Made by a program: the position numbers and the translations under genes. Positions 12,010 to 20,322 of a stretch of 59,316 bases of DNA are shown piece after piece. This stretch comes from Candidatus Accumulibacter contiguus (GTDB taxonomy: Bacteria; Pseudomonadota; Gammaproteobacteria; Burkholderiales; Rhodocyclaceae). The DNA lies in the NCBI RefSeq assembly GCF_012940005.1, contig NZ_SPMX01000016.1:1-59316 (forward strand), read 5' to 3'. The notes under the pieces are model-generated. The model saw only the letters and a program-made list of their open reading frames with translations. It did no database searches and had not been told where the DNA came from. Each line of letters starts with the position of its first letter. Position 1 is the first letter of the stretch.

Positions 12010-12444
12010 ATGATCTATCGCTCTCTGTTTCCCCGCGACGTGTTTGCGGAACTGGATCGGCTGCAGCGTGAGATGCAGCAGAATTTTCGTCTTTCTCCGA
12101 GCATTCGCGGCATCGCCCGCGGCGGCTTCCCGGCGATGAACGTCGGTGGCACACAGCAATCCGTCGACATCTATGCCTTCGCGCCCGGCATCGACGCAGC
12201 CAGTCTCGATGTGCAGATCGAGAAAGGCATGCTCATCATTGCCGGCGAGCGCCAGCGGCAGCCCTCCGGCGAAGACGCCACGGTGCATATCGACGAGCGT
12301 TTCGAGGGCCGTTTCCGGCGCGTGGTGACCTTACCCGACGATATCGATCCCAACCTCGTCGACGCGAAGTACACCGATGGCGTGCTGCGCATCAGCGTCG
12401 CCCGCAAGCAGTCCGCGCTACCACGCCGCATCACCATTCAATAA
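12010..12444 (+). CDS. Hsp20/alpha-crystallin small heat-shock protein 1
   Basis: ATP-independent holdase chaperone. The ATG at 12010 has GGAGG 7 bases upstream and gives 144 residues beginning MIYRSLFPRDVFAELDRLQR. The alpha-crystallin domain runs from about residue 40: SVDIYAFAPGIDAASLDVQI, IIAGERQR, then FRRVVTLPDDIDPNLVDAKY and DGVLRISVARKQ. The C-terminal RRITIQ is the IxI-type tail for oligomer contacts. The second Hsp20 gene follows 12 bases later. Confidence 0.95.
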   Translation: MIYRSLFPRDVFAELDRLQREMQQNFRLSPSIRGIARGGFPAMNVGGTQQSVDIYAFAPGIDAASLDVQIEKGMLIIAGERQRQPSGEDATVHIDERFEGRFRRVVTLPDDIDPNLVDAKYTDGVLRISVARKQSALPRRITIQ

Positions 12445-12456
12445 GGAGGATCGAAG

Positions 12457-12831
12457 ATGTCCGAGCACAGCCAAGTCACGAAACCGAGCCCCAGCGATGA
12501 AACGACCCTGCTCCCACCGGTCGACGTCATCGAGGACGCTTCGGGAATCACCCTGTATGCCGATCTCCCTGGAGTTCCCAGGGACAAGCTCCATCTGCAG
12601 GTGGAAGCCGACACCCTGACGATCGAAGGCGAGATCGATCTGGAAATGCCCGGCGGCATCGAGGCCAGCCACACCGAAGTGAACCTGTCGCGCTACCGGC
12701 GGGTATTCACCCTCTCCAAGGAACTCGACCCCAACAAGGTCAGCGCCGAGTTCAGGAACGGTGTGCTGAAGCTCTTGATCCCCAAAGCAGAGCACGCGCA
12801 GCCGCGTAAGGTCGAAGTCAAGGTGGCATAA
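12457..12831 (+). CDS. Hsp20/alpha-crystallin small heat-shock protein 2
   Basis: Second small heat-shock protein of the pair, 124 residues, with AAGGAGG upstream of the ATG. The acidic/polar N-terminus is shorter than in the first copy. The domain shows PPVDVIEDASGITLYADLPG, LTIEGEIDLE, YRRVFTLSKELDPNKVSAEF and NGVLKLLIPKAE. The two copies are clearly diverged, so they may form hetero-oligomers or serve different conditions; this is inference from pairing only. Confidence 0.95.
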   Translation: MSEHSQVTKPSPSDETTLLPPVDVIEDASGITLYADLPGVPRDKLHLQVEADTLTIEGEIDLEMPGGIEASHTEVNLSRYRRVFTLSKELDPNKVSAEFRNGVLKLLIPKAEHAQPRKVEVKVA

Positions 12832-12917
12832 GGGCGACGCGCCTTCCCGATCATCACTCATCGGCAGGAGTGACCGTGGCCGACGCAATCCACGTCCTCC
12901 AGCCCGCCCAGGACTCC

Positions 12918-12953
12918 CAGGTCGGGTCAGCGTAGCAGACCCGACCTGTTTTT
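12918..12953 (+). terminator. Rho-independent terminator after the hsp20 pair
   Basis: A perfect 10-bp stem (12918-12927 with 12939-12948), an 11-base loop and a TTTTT run (12949-12953) lie 86 bases past the second hsp20 stop and before cutA. Confidence 0.88.
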
Positions 12954-13022
12954 CGCCGACCCGACAGGCGCAACGCCGAATGTGCCGGTGACCTGAAGGA
13001 GTGGAGGAGTAGAATTCGCCCC

Positions 13023-13346
13023 GTGACCACCCTGCTCGTCCTGACCAATCTGCCCGACCGACCTGCTGCCGAAGCGCTGGCAAACGCACTCGTCGAGGCA
13101 CGGCTGGCGGCGTGCGTGAATATCCTGGCTCCGTGCCGGTCGGTCTATCGCTGGCAGGGAACAATCGAAACGGCCGATGAGGTACCGCTGCTGATCAAGA
13201 CCAGCAGCGAACGCTATCCCGCACTCGAAACGGCGATTCGCAGCCACCACCCCTACTCGCTGCCGGAAGTGATCGCACTGCCAGTGGTGCAGGGGCTGCC
13301 GGCGTATCTCGCCTGGGTGGACAGCGAAACGCGCAGCTCCGACTGA
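13023..13346 (+). CDS. cutA: Divalent-cation tolerance protein CutA
   Basis: Small trimeric protein linked to divalent metal tolerance; the biochemical role remains uncertain. The start is a GTG with GGAGGAG about 12 bases upstream. The product of 107 residues has the family core LVEARLAACVNILAPCRSVYRWQG, then EVPLLIKTS and HPYSLPEVIALPVVQGLPAYLAWV. It sits 19 bases upstream of dsbD, a cutA-dsbD order common in proteobacteria. Confidence 0.95.
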   Translation: MTTLLVLTNLPDRPAAEALANALVEARLAACVNILAPCRSVYRWQGTIETADEVPLLIKTSSERYPALETAIRSHHPYSLPEVIALPVVQGLPAYLAWVDSETRSSD

Positions 13347-13365
13347 CCTCTGCAAGGCTCCCACC

Positions 13366-15165
13366 ATGACCTTCAGGCTGCTGTTCTCACCGTTCCTTTT
13401 CGCGTTCATCGTGTTCGCCTTCCTGCTGAGCACTCTGGCAGCCGCCGAGGAGTTCCTCGACCCGGCCGTCGCCTTCCAGCCAAGCGTCCGCGCAGTCGAC
13501 GGACAAAGCATCGAAGTGCGCTTCGAGATCGCCAAAAACTACTACCTCTACCGCGACAAATTCCGTTTCGCCGCCGAGCCGTCGACGGTGCAGCTCGGCA
13601 AGGCGATTCTGCCGCCGGGCAAGGAGAAACATGACGAGACCTTCGGCAAGGTCGAAGTGTATTACGATCAGGCGGTCATCCGCCTGCCGGTCGAGCGTAA
13701 CAGCTCGGGGCCGCTGCCGCTGATCCTCAAGGTGACTTCGCAGGGCTGCGCCGATGCCGGCATCTGCTATCCACCGCAGCAGCAGCAACTCGGCCTGCAA
13801 CTGCCCGATAGGACAGCTGCAGCGGCAGAAGTGCCGCGGGCAGCGCCGCCGATGCAAGGCCCGCTCGCCGACGAGTCGGGACGCATCGCGCAGTTGTTCA
13901 AGCACGCCGACTTCTGGGTACTGTTCGGCAGCTTTTTCGGCTTCGGACTGCTGCTGTCGCTGACCCCCTGTGTCTTCCCGATGATTCCGATTCTTTCCAG
14001 CATCATTGTCGGCTCCGGCCGCAACGGGCATGGCGTGTCGCACGCACGCGGCTTCGCGCTGTCGCTGGCCTACGTCATCGGCATGGCGGTCACCTACGCG
14101 GCGGCCGGGGTCGCTGCCGGGCTGACCGGCACACTGCTGACGGCGGCGCTGCAAAACCCCTGGGTGCTGGGTGCTTTTGCCGCGATCTTTGTAGTCTTGT
14201 CGCTGTCGATGTTCGGCTTCTATGAGCTGCAACTACCCACCGTTCTGCAAAGCCGGGTCTCGGAAGAAGCCAGCCACCTGCATGGCGGCTCGTTGCCCAG
14301 TGTGGCGGCGATGGGCGCACTGTCGGCAATCATCGTCGGCCCCTGCGTTGCCGCGCCATTGGCTGGTGCCCTGCTGTATATCGGCCAGACCGGTGACGCC
14401 GCGCTCGGCGCTGCGGCACTGTTCGCGATGGGACTCGGCATGGGTGTGCCGCTGCTCGCGGTCGGCATGTCGGCAGGTACGCTGCTGCCGAAGTCCGGCG
14501 CGTGGATGGAAGCCATCAAGAAAACCTTTGGCGTGATCCTGCTGGCCACCGCAGTCTGGCTCGTTTCGCCAGTGATTCCGGTGGTCGTGCAGATGCTGGC
14601 CTGGGCACTGCTGCTGATCGTTCCGGCGATCTACCTGCACGCGCTCGACCCCCTGCCGCCACACGCCAAAGGCTGGCAGCGTTTCTGGAAAGGCATTGGC
14701 ATCGTCATGCTGCTGTTCGGTGCGGCGATGCTGCTCGGCACCTTGGCCGGCTCGCGCGACCCGCTGCAACCGCTGTCGGTACTGCGCAGCAACGCGGCGA
14801 GTGAATCCAGGCCATTGGCGTTCACGCGCGTGCGCTCACTGGCCGAACTCGAAACCCGTATTGCGGCGGCAGGCAAACCGGTGCTGCTCGATTTCTATGC
14901 CGACTGGTGTGTATCTTGCAAGGAGATGGAACGTTTTACCTTCACCGATGCGCGCGTTCACGCCAGGCTCGCTGGCTGGACCTTGCTGCAGGTCGATGTG
15001 ACGGCCAACTCCGATGCCGACCAGGCGCTACTGCAACGCTTCAAGCTCTACGGTCCGCCGGGACTGATTTTTTTCGACCGGAATGGCCAGGAGATCGAAG
15101 GCCTGCGCGTCGTCGGTTTCCAGAATGCCGAGGAATTTCTCAGCCTGCTGTCACGCTTGAGCTAG
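13366..15165 (+). CDS. dsbD: Thiol:disulfide interchange protein DsbD
   Basis: Inner-membrane protein that carries electrons from cytoplasmic thioredoxin to periplasmic thiol proteins, including the Ccm pathway. The 599-residue product has a signal peptide (about 1-27) and an N-terminal periplasmic domain with Cys128 and Cys134 (SQGCADAGICYPP). The eight-helix membrane domain carries the redox pair Cys202 (LTPCVFPMIP) and Cys327 (IIVGPCVAAPL). The C-terminal thioredoxin domain has CVSC at 515-518 in FYADWCVSCKEMERF. All redox Cys are present. The ccm operon in this window includes its likely client CcmG. Confidence 0.97.
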   Translation: MTFRLLFSPFLFAFIVFAFLLSTLAAAEEFLDPAVAFQPSVRAVDGQSIEVRFEIAKNYYLYRDKFRFAAEPSTVQLGKAILPPGKEKHDETFGKVEVYYDQAVIRLPVERNSSGPLPLILKVTSQGCADAGICYPPQQQQLGLQLPDRTAAAAEVPRAAPPMQGPLADESGRIAQLFKHADFWVLFGSFFGFGLLLSLTPCVFPMIPILSSIIVGSGRNGHGVSHARGFALSLAYVIGMAVTYAAAGVAAGLTGTLLTAALQNPWVLGAFAAIFVVLSLSMFGFYELQLPTVLQSRVSEEASHLHGGSLPSVAAMGALSAIIVGPCVAAPLAGALLYIGQTGDAALGAAALFAMGLGMGVPLLAVGMSAGTLLPKSGAWMEAIKKTFGVILLATAVWLVSPVIPVVVQMLAWALLLIVPAIYLHALDPLPPHAKGWQRFWKGIGIVMLLFGAAMLLGTLAGSRDPLQPLSVLRSNAASESRPLAFTRVRSLAELETRIAAAGKPVLLDFYADWCVSCKEMERFTFTDARVHARLAGWTLLQVDVTANSDADQALLQRFKLYGPPGLIFFDRNGQEIEGLRVVGFQNAEEFLSLLSRLS

Positions 15166-15190
15166 CGTTACTGCATCAACGGCTCGATCC

Positions 15191-16717
15191 TCAGCCCGCG
15201 TCCAGCCGCCGGCGCAGCTTTTCGAGCTGTTTGCGCACGCCGTCGCCGACGGCGATCTGCGGGTTGGAATAGCCGTCGTTCTTGCCGGCCTGTTGTTCGC
15301 GCTCGTCGATCAGCGTTCGCGCGGCGGCATGCGCTTGCTCGAACGAACGCGTTGCGTGGCGCAGTTGTTCTTCGTACATGGCCTTGCCGAAGTAGGTCAG
15401 ATCCGACTTGCGGCCACAGCCGTACGACGTGTGCTCGGCGTCGGCGGCGCTCATCACGAGCGTACCGTCGTCCTGCAGCGGCTGGATCCAGCTTCCCGAA
15501 TAGCAGGCGGAAACCGACACCACACGATGGCGTACGCCGGCCTCGTCGAGCCAGGTCTTGAGCAGTTGTGGCGTCACCGCGTCGACGCTCATCGGCCAGA
15601 AGTTCGCCGACAACTTGCCGTCCTGGGCACCGTGCGAGGTGAGGTGGATAAAGAGGATATCCTCGTTCTTGTCCATCAGTCGCGCGATGTGCCGGATCGC
15701 CCGTTGCAGATTCAGTGGCGTCGCCCACGGCCATTCGTTGCTCGTATCGACGTGGTTGACGAGTTGCAGCGTGCGTCCCGCGGCGTCGAAGCGCTGCTCC
15801 ATCACGCCGGCAACGAGCGCGCTTTCGCGGCGGAAGACGTCTTCATAGGCGTAGGGTGCGAAGGTCAGGACATAGAGATCGACCACGCCCTTGCGTTGCG
15901 GCCGCAGCGCTTGCAGGCGCTCGCTGAGCAAGTGCGGCTGCCGCTCCATCAGTTCCTGTGTCAGTCGGAGTCGTGCCGGCCGTTGTTCCGATGCTGTGGC
16001 CGAGGCATCGGCGATCCACATCGTGTCGCGTTCGCCCTCGCTTTCGGCGATGGCCAGCGCGAGCAGCGCCGCGGCCAAGAGCAGCGCTTGCCCCTTGCGC
16101 CGGGTTCCACGCCACAGGGTCAGCGTCTGCGCCAGGCCCAGCCAGAACCAGGCGCCGATCCACAATGCCCGGTGTGCCAACGGCGGCAACGAGGACTCGT
16201 CGTAGCCCAGGCGGAGCAAGGCAGCCCAGGCGAGGCCGAAGAGGGCCGACAGCAAAGCCCCTTGCGCCGCCAGGAGGCCGAAGAGGTGCGCGGCGCTGGG
16301 AGCGAGCGTGGCTTCGACCGCTTCCGTCCGATGCAGCAGCGCATAGCAGGCCCATGCCGTTGCCGCCGGGACCAGCCATCCCGTCAGCAGCGGGGACCAG
16401 TTGAAGTTCGCCGGTCCAACGATCCACAGGCGTTGTACCAGCAGCGACAGCAGGACGCCAAAGCACAGCAGACCGAGAATGGCCAGCGGGTGCGCGTGCA
16501 GTAGGTGCCAGCGGGGTTTCAGCAGCAGAGCGGAGCGCATTCCCTCATACTGCCAGCGAATGAGCGTGCCCCCCGGCGGTGCTGCGGGTGCGCTGTCAGG
16601 AGAGGTAGGCTCGTCGTGCATGACCGGCTGCCAGTTGGCCGCTGCGGTACCGGCTTCGGAGGGGATGGATGTTTCTCCCGACGCCATAGTGTCGGCTTGT
16701 TCGATGGACGCTGGCAT
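15191..16717 (-). CDS. Membrane-anchored peptidase C13 (legumain-like) family protein
   Basis: The 508-residue product has a Pro/Ala-rich N-terminus of about 70 residues, then roughly five hydrophobic segments (about 78-100, 109-128, 142-168, 184-203, 209-225), then a C-terminal caspase-fold domain (about 275-490). That domain carries the clan CD pattern: catalytic His362 in IHLTSHGAQDG and catalytic Cys405 in VSVSACYSGSW, followed by MSAADAEHTSYGCG. These match peptidase family C13, which includes legumain and GPI transamidase. With the N-terminus inside, the domain would face the periplasm. AGGAG lies 5 bases before the ATG. It follows the beta-helix gene and kup on the same strand. The substrate is unknown. 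Confidence 0.88.
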   Translation of the reverse strand: MPASIEQADTMASGETSIPSEAGTAAANWQPVMHDEPTSPDSAPAAPPGGTLIRWQYEGMRSALLLKPRWHLLHAHPLAILGLLCFGVLLSLLVQRLWIVGPANFNWSPLLTGWLVPAATAWACYALLHRTEAVEATLAPSAAHLFGLLAAQGALLSALFGLAWAALLRLGYDESSLPPLAHRALWIGAWFWLGLAQTLTLWRGTRRKGQALLLAAALLALAIAESEGERDTMWIADASATASEQRPARLRLTQELMERQPHLLSERLQALRPQRKGVVDLYVLTFAPYAYEDVFRRESALVAGVMEQRFDAAGRTLQLVNHVDTSNEWPWATPLNLQRAIRHIARLMDKNEDILFIHLTSHGAQDGKLSANFWPMSVDAVTPQLLKTWLDEAGVRHRVVSVSACYSGSWIQPLQDDGTLVMSAADAEHTSYGCGRKSDLTYFGKAMYEEQLRHATRSFEQAHAAARTLIDEREQQAGKNDGYSNPQIAVGDGVRKQLEKLRRRLDAG

Positions 16718-16797
16718 GGCTTCTCCTGGAGAGGGCGCAGACAGACACCTTTGATCGCTGCTACCGAGAATCGTTGCTGCTACGATTCGCTACCGTG

Positions 16798-18183
16798 TTA
16801 CTGCAACGCGCCCGGCGACAGTGGTTTCCCGAGCGGCAGCAGACGCGTTCCGGCGGGCAGATGGAATTCCGCGATTGGCGTCAGACTCTGCTCGCGAACG
16901 AAGCCGGGAGGCCTGGCTTTTCCGCGCAGCGGCGAGTTGCTCGGCAAGGCGAAGGGCAGCGCATGCACATCGACCAGCATGGATCGGTCAACGACCTGGT
17001 TGCCATCATAGCGACCGGGCGCTTGCGGCGCAAAAGTGCCGCGCCCGACGAGCAGGTTGTTGATGGCCCAGACCTCGGTCCCCGGCGGCATGCGACTGGT
17101 CCAGACGCGAAGGAATCGGCCATCGAGTTTGTCGTCGATCAGCGTGTTGTGCGCCAGATAGAGCGCGTTGTCTGGCCAGCGCTGGCCCTCGGCACCGTAG
17201 GAGATCAGGTCCGGATTGTCCGTCGTCGCGCTCTGCCCGATGACGTTACCGATCACCCAGGCCAGACCGCCATTCGGAAACTCCAGTTCGTACGAAGCAC
17301 TGCCACCGGTACCGTCGACGAGCAGGTTGTACAGGATCGAGTTTTCGCGTGCCCGCGACTTGATCAGGTGCCCACGAAAGCCCTGCTGGAAGCGGCTGCC
17401 GCTGACGCTCAGGCGGGCGATCGCTCCGACATAGAGGAGGTGGTGCAGCGCACCAGTGTAATACTTCGGCGCCTCGCCAAACTCGCTGTCTTCCACCTCG
17501 AGCACCGAGTCCGCAGCATTGCTGGTCAGAATGCCCATTTCGTTGTCAAAAAACGCGCAGCGGATGACTTTCAGATGGCCCTTTTCCAGGCGAATCCCGG
17601 CACCGTTGGCATCCGGGACGCGCGCTCCCCTGAACTCGATGTTCTCGATCGACATCTCGGCGCTGCGTACCACCCATAGCGCCTTGCCTTCCGCGCTGTC
17701 CCCATCGGCAATCAGCAGCGGGCGCTTGCCGGTGCCTCGGATGGTGAGCCGGTTTTGCGTCCAGACCACCGCTTGTTGCCGGTACTCGCCCGACCGGATC
17801 TCGACAGTGTCGCCGTCACGAGCGATGCGAGCCGCTTCCTTGATGCTGGTCACCGGCTCCTGTGGTCCGACGACGATGGTCCGGCCACTCGCCGCAGCAC
17901 CCGGCATTTTCTTTTCGAGGGCATTGCCCTGAGCAGCTTCCTTGCCGGCAAGCAGATCATCCTGCGCCGACAAGGCACTGGTCTGACTCGCCGGCGGCGT
18001 CCTGACCACTTCCAGCTGACCTTGCGCATTGCGACGGATGCTGCCCAATTCTTCGGGTGCCGGCGGCAGATTGTCGGCCGATATGGCGCTGGCGGCCACG
18101 CCGATCGCCAGAACGGCCGTGAACCGTCTTGCGTAGCGCATTACACCCGGTAGTTGCCCGCGACTCCCTGATCGGTCTGACAT
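16798..18183 (-). CDS. Exported right-handed parallel beta-helix protein
   Basis: A secreted protein with a signal sequence (RYARRFTAVLAIGVAASAIS, ending SADN). The start is uncertain: the ATG at 18183 has AGGG 6 bases upstream, the ATG at 18141 begins directly at the signal peptide, and the frame is open to 18216. After a Gln/Ala-rich linker, repeated strand turns appear from about residue 100: IKEAARIARDGDTVEIRSGE, then NRLTIRGTGKRPLLIADG, MSIENIEFRGARV, GHLKVIRCAFFDNEMGILTS. This is the pattern of pectate-lyase-like helices. The PbH1 type is shared by polysaccharide lyases and by non-enzymatic surface proteins, and no catalytic set could be assigned. It lies between kup and the C13 peptidase and is probably cotranscribed with the peptidase. 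Confidence 0.82.
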   Translation of the reverse strand: MSDRSGSRGQLPGVMRYARRFTAVLAIGVAASAISADNLPPAPEELGSIRRNAQGQLEVVRTPPASQTSALSAQDDLLAGKEAAQGNALEKKMPGAAASGRTIVVGPQEPVTSIKEAARIARDGDTVEIRSGEYRQQAVVWTQNRLTIRGTGKRPLLIADGDSAEGKALWVVRSAEMSIENIEFRGARVPDANGAGIRLEKGHLKVIRCAFFDNEMGILTSNAADSVLEVEDSEFGEAPKYYTGALHHLLYVGAIARLSVSGSRFQQGFRGHLIKSRARENSILYNLLVDGTGGSASYELEFPNGGLAWVIGNVIGQSATTDNPDLISYGAEGQRWPDNALYLAHNTLIDDKLDGRFLRVWTSRMPPGTEVWAINNLLVGRGTFAPQAPGRYDGNQVVDRSMLVDVHALPFALPSNSPLRGKARPPGFVREQSLTPIAEFHLPAGTRLLPLGKPLSPGALQ

Positions 18184-18225
18184 CCCCTGCCCTGCCTGCA
18201 ATCGACGGATCGTCATCTGGAGGAA

Positions 18226-20130
18226 CTACGTCAGCTCGACCTGGGCGCCGAGTTCGACGACCCGGTTGGGTGGAAGCTTGAAGAAAGCCGTTGCGGTATC
18301 GGCGTTGCGGAACATCCAGGTAAACAGGATCTGCCGCCATTTTGCCATTCGCGAACGCCTGGTAATCGGCATGCCGACGACCGTCTCGCGACCGAGGAAG
18401 AACGAGGTCTCCATCATCTCGAAGTCCAGTCCCTGCTTTGCGCACAGATCCATGGCATACGGCAGGTCGGGGTCGTCCTTGAAACCATAGCGGACGTATA
18501 CCCGATGAAATCCTGACTCCAGCGCTTCGACGCGGACGCGCTCGTTTTCGGGAACATGCGGCACATCTTCAGTCACCACATTGAGCAGTACCACCCGCTC
18601 GTGCAACACCTTGTTGTGATACAGGTTATGGAGCAGCGCACGCGGTACGCTCCCGGGGTCGGCAGTCATGAAGACACCGGTCCCCTCGACACGCAAGGGT
18701 CCTCCGGTAGCGAGACTGGTAATGAAGGCATCCAGGGGTATCGAGTCCTGCTTGAGTTTCTCATACAGCAGTTTGCGACCGAGCTTCCAGGTGGAGAGCA
18801 GGGCAAACACCGAGAAACCCAGCGTCAGCGGGAACCAGCCGCCATCGAGGATCTTGATCACATTGGCCGAGAAAAAAGCAAAGTCGACGACGACGAAAAA
18901 TACCAGAAACAGCGCCGCACGCGGCCAACTCCACTTCCACAGGGCGCGGACGACGACAAAGGCGAGGATGGTATCGATCATCATCGTCAGCGTGACGGCG
19001 ATGCCATAAGCCGAAGCCAGATTCGACGAAGACCGGAAACCGAGAACGACGATGATCACCGTGATCAATAGCAGCCAGTTGATGTTCGGAACATAGATCT
19101 GGCCCTTTTCACGCTCCGAGGTGAACTTGATCTGGATGCGCGGACAATAGCCGAGCTGCATGGCCTGGCTGGTCAGCGAAAAGGCACCGGAAATCACCGC
19201 CTGCGAGGCGATCACCGTGGCCACTGTGGCCAGAACGACCAGCGGAATCAGCAATATTTCAGTGGGTGCCATCAGGAAGAAGGGACTCTCGATCGCTTTC
19301 GGATCGTTGAGGATCAGCGCTCCCTGACCGAGGTAATTGAGGTACAGCAGCGGGAAAACGAAAGAAAACCAGGCCCATTTGATGGCACGGCGGCCAAAAT
19401 GGCCCATGTCGGCGTAGAGCGCTTCACCACCGGTGATTGCCAGTACCACCGAACCCAGCGCCAGAAAAGCCAGGCCCTGATGCTCGATGACAAAGGCGAG
19501 CGCGTACCAGGGATTGATCGCGGCCAGAACCGAGGGATACTGAATCACGTTCCACAGGCCGAGAGCGCCGAGGGTGGCGAACCAGAACATCATTACCGGG
19601 CCGAACAGCGCGCCGACGGCCGCCGTGCCATGCCGCTGAAAAAAGAACAGCAGGATCAGGATGGCAATCGTGGTCGGCAGGATGTAGGGTGTGAGCAAAG
19701 GGGTGACCACTTCGAGTCCCTCGACCGCCGAGAGCACCGACATCGCCGGCGTGATCACGGCATCGCCGTAGAACAGTGCGGCACCGAAAATCCCCAGAGC
19801 CGACATCAGCCAGAGAATCCGCGGCGACGCATTCGCGGTCCGCAGTGCCAGCGCGGTCAGCGCCATGATGCCGCCCTCCCCCTTGTTGTCGGCACGGGTG
19901 ATGAACAGGACATACTTCAAAGAAACCGTGATCGTCAAGGCCCAGAACACCAGCGAGAGGATGCCCAGCACATTGGCTTCGGTAACGGCCAGCGGATGGT
20001 GACCGCCAAAGACTTCCTTGACGGTGTACAACGGACTGGTGCCGATGTCGCCAAAGACGACGCCCATGGCCGCCAGTGCGGTGGCCGCCAGACCTGACTG
20101 TTCGCCGTGCGGCGCGCTTGTTGCGGTCAT
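18226..20130 (-). CDS. kup: Low-affinity K+ transporter Kup
   Basis: Inner-membrane K+ uptake protein, likely K+/H+ symport. The product is 634 residues. It opens with the family motif MGVVFGDIGTSPLYTVKEVF, followed by about twelve membrane helices (to roughly residue 450) and a soluble C-terminal domain ending VVELGAQVELT. DNKGEGGIMAL and GDAVITPAMSVLSAVEGLEV are conserved Kup segments. GGAGGGG precedes the ATG. The beta-helix and C13 peptidase genes lie downstream on the same strand. Confidence 0.96.
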   Translation of the reverse strand: MTATSAPHGEQSGLAATALAAMGVVFGDIGTSPLYTVKEVFGGHHPLAVTEANVLGILSLVFWALTITVSLKYVLFITRADNKGEGGIMALTALALRTANASPRILWLMSALGIFGAALFYGDAVITPAMSVLSAVEGLEVVTPLLTPYILPTTIAILILLFFFQRHGTAAVGALFGPVMMFWFATLGALGLWNVIQYPSVLAAINPWYALAFVIEHQGLAFLALGSVVLAITGGEALYADMGHFGRRAIKWAWFSFVFPLLYLNYLGQGALILNDPKAIESPFFLMAPTEILLIPLVVLATVATVIASQAVISGAFSLTSQAMQLGYCPRIQIKFTSEREKGQIYVPNINWLLLITVIIVVLGFRSSSNLASAYGIAVTLTMMIDTILAFVVVRALWKWSWPRAALFLVFFVVVDFAFFSANVIKILDGGWFPLTLGFSVFALLSTWKLGRKLLYEKLKQDSIPLDAFITSLATGGPLRVEGTGVFMTADPGSVPRALLHNLYHNKVLHERVVLLNVVTEDVPHVPENERVRVEALESGFHRVYVRYGFKDDPDLPYAMDLCAKQGLDFEMMETSFFLGRETVVGMPITRRSRMAKWRQILFTWMFRNADTATAFFKLPPNRVVELGAQVELT

Positions 20131-20322
20131 TACCCCTCCAGGAACCTTAGCTTTTACATTAACCCATCGACAACTTGCTCAACTTCCTCCCGGTGACCTT
20201 GACGCTTGCCGCAACGCAGCATCGCGGGCGCCATTGTAGGGCCAATGAGAAGCGGCAACAAGGACGAAGCAGTCGTCGTCGATCCAAGCCACGCCGCTGC
20301 CACCTCCCTGGCGCCGCAGCGC

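Noticed and set aside
12884-12940. Small peptide gene between hsp20 and cutA
   Set aside because: A GTG frame of about 19 codons ends in the terminator stem; no ribosome site or conservation evidence is available.
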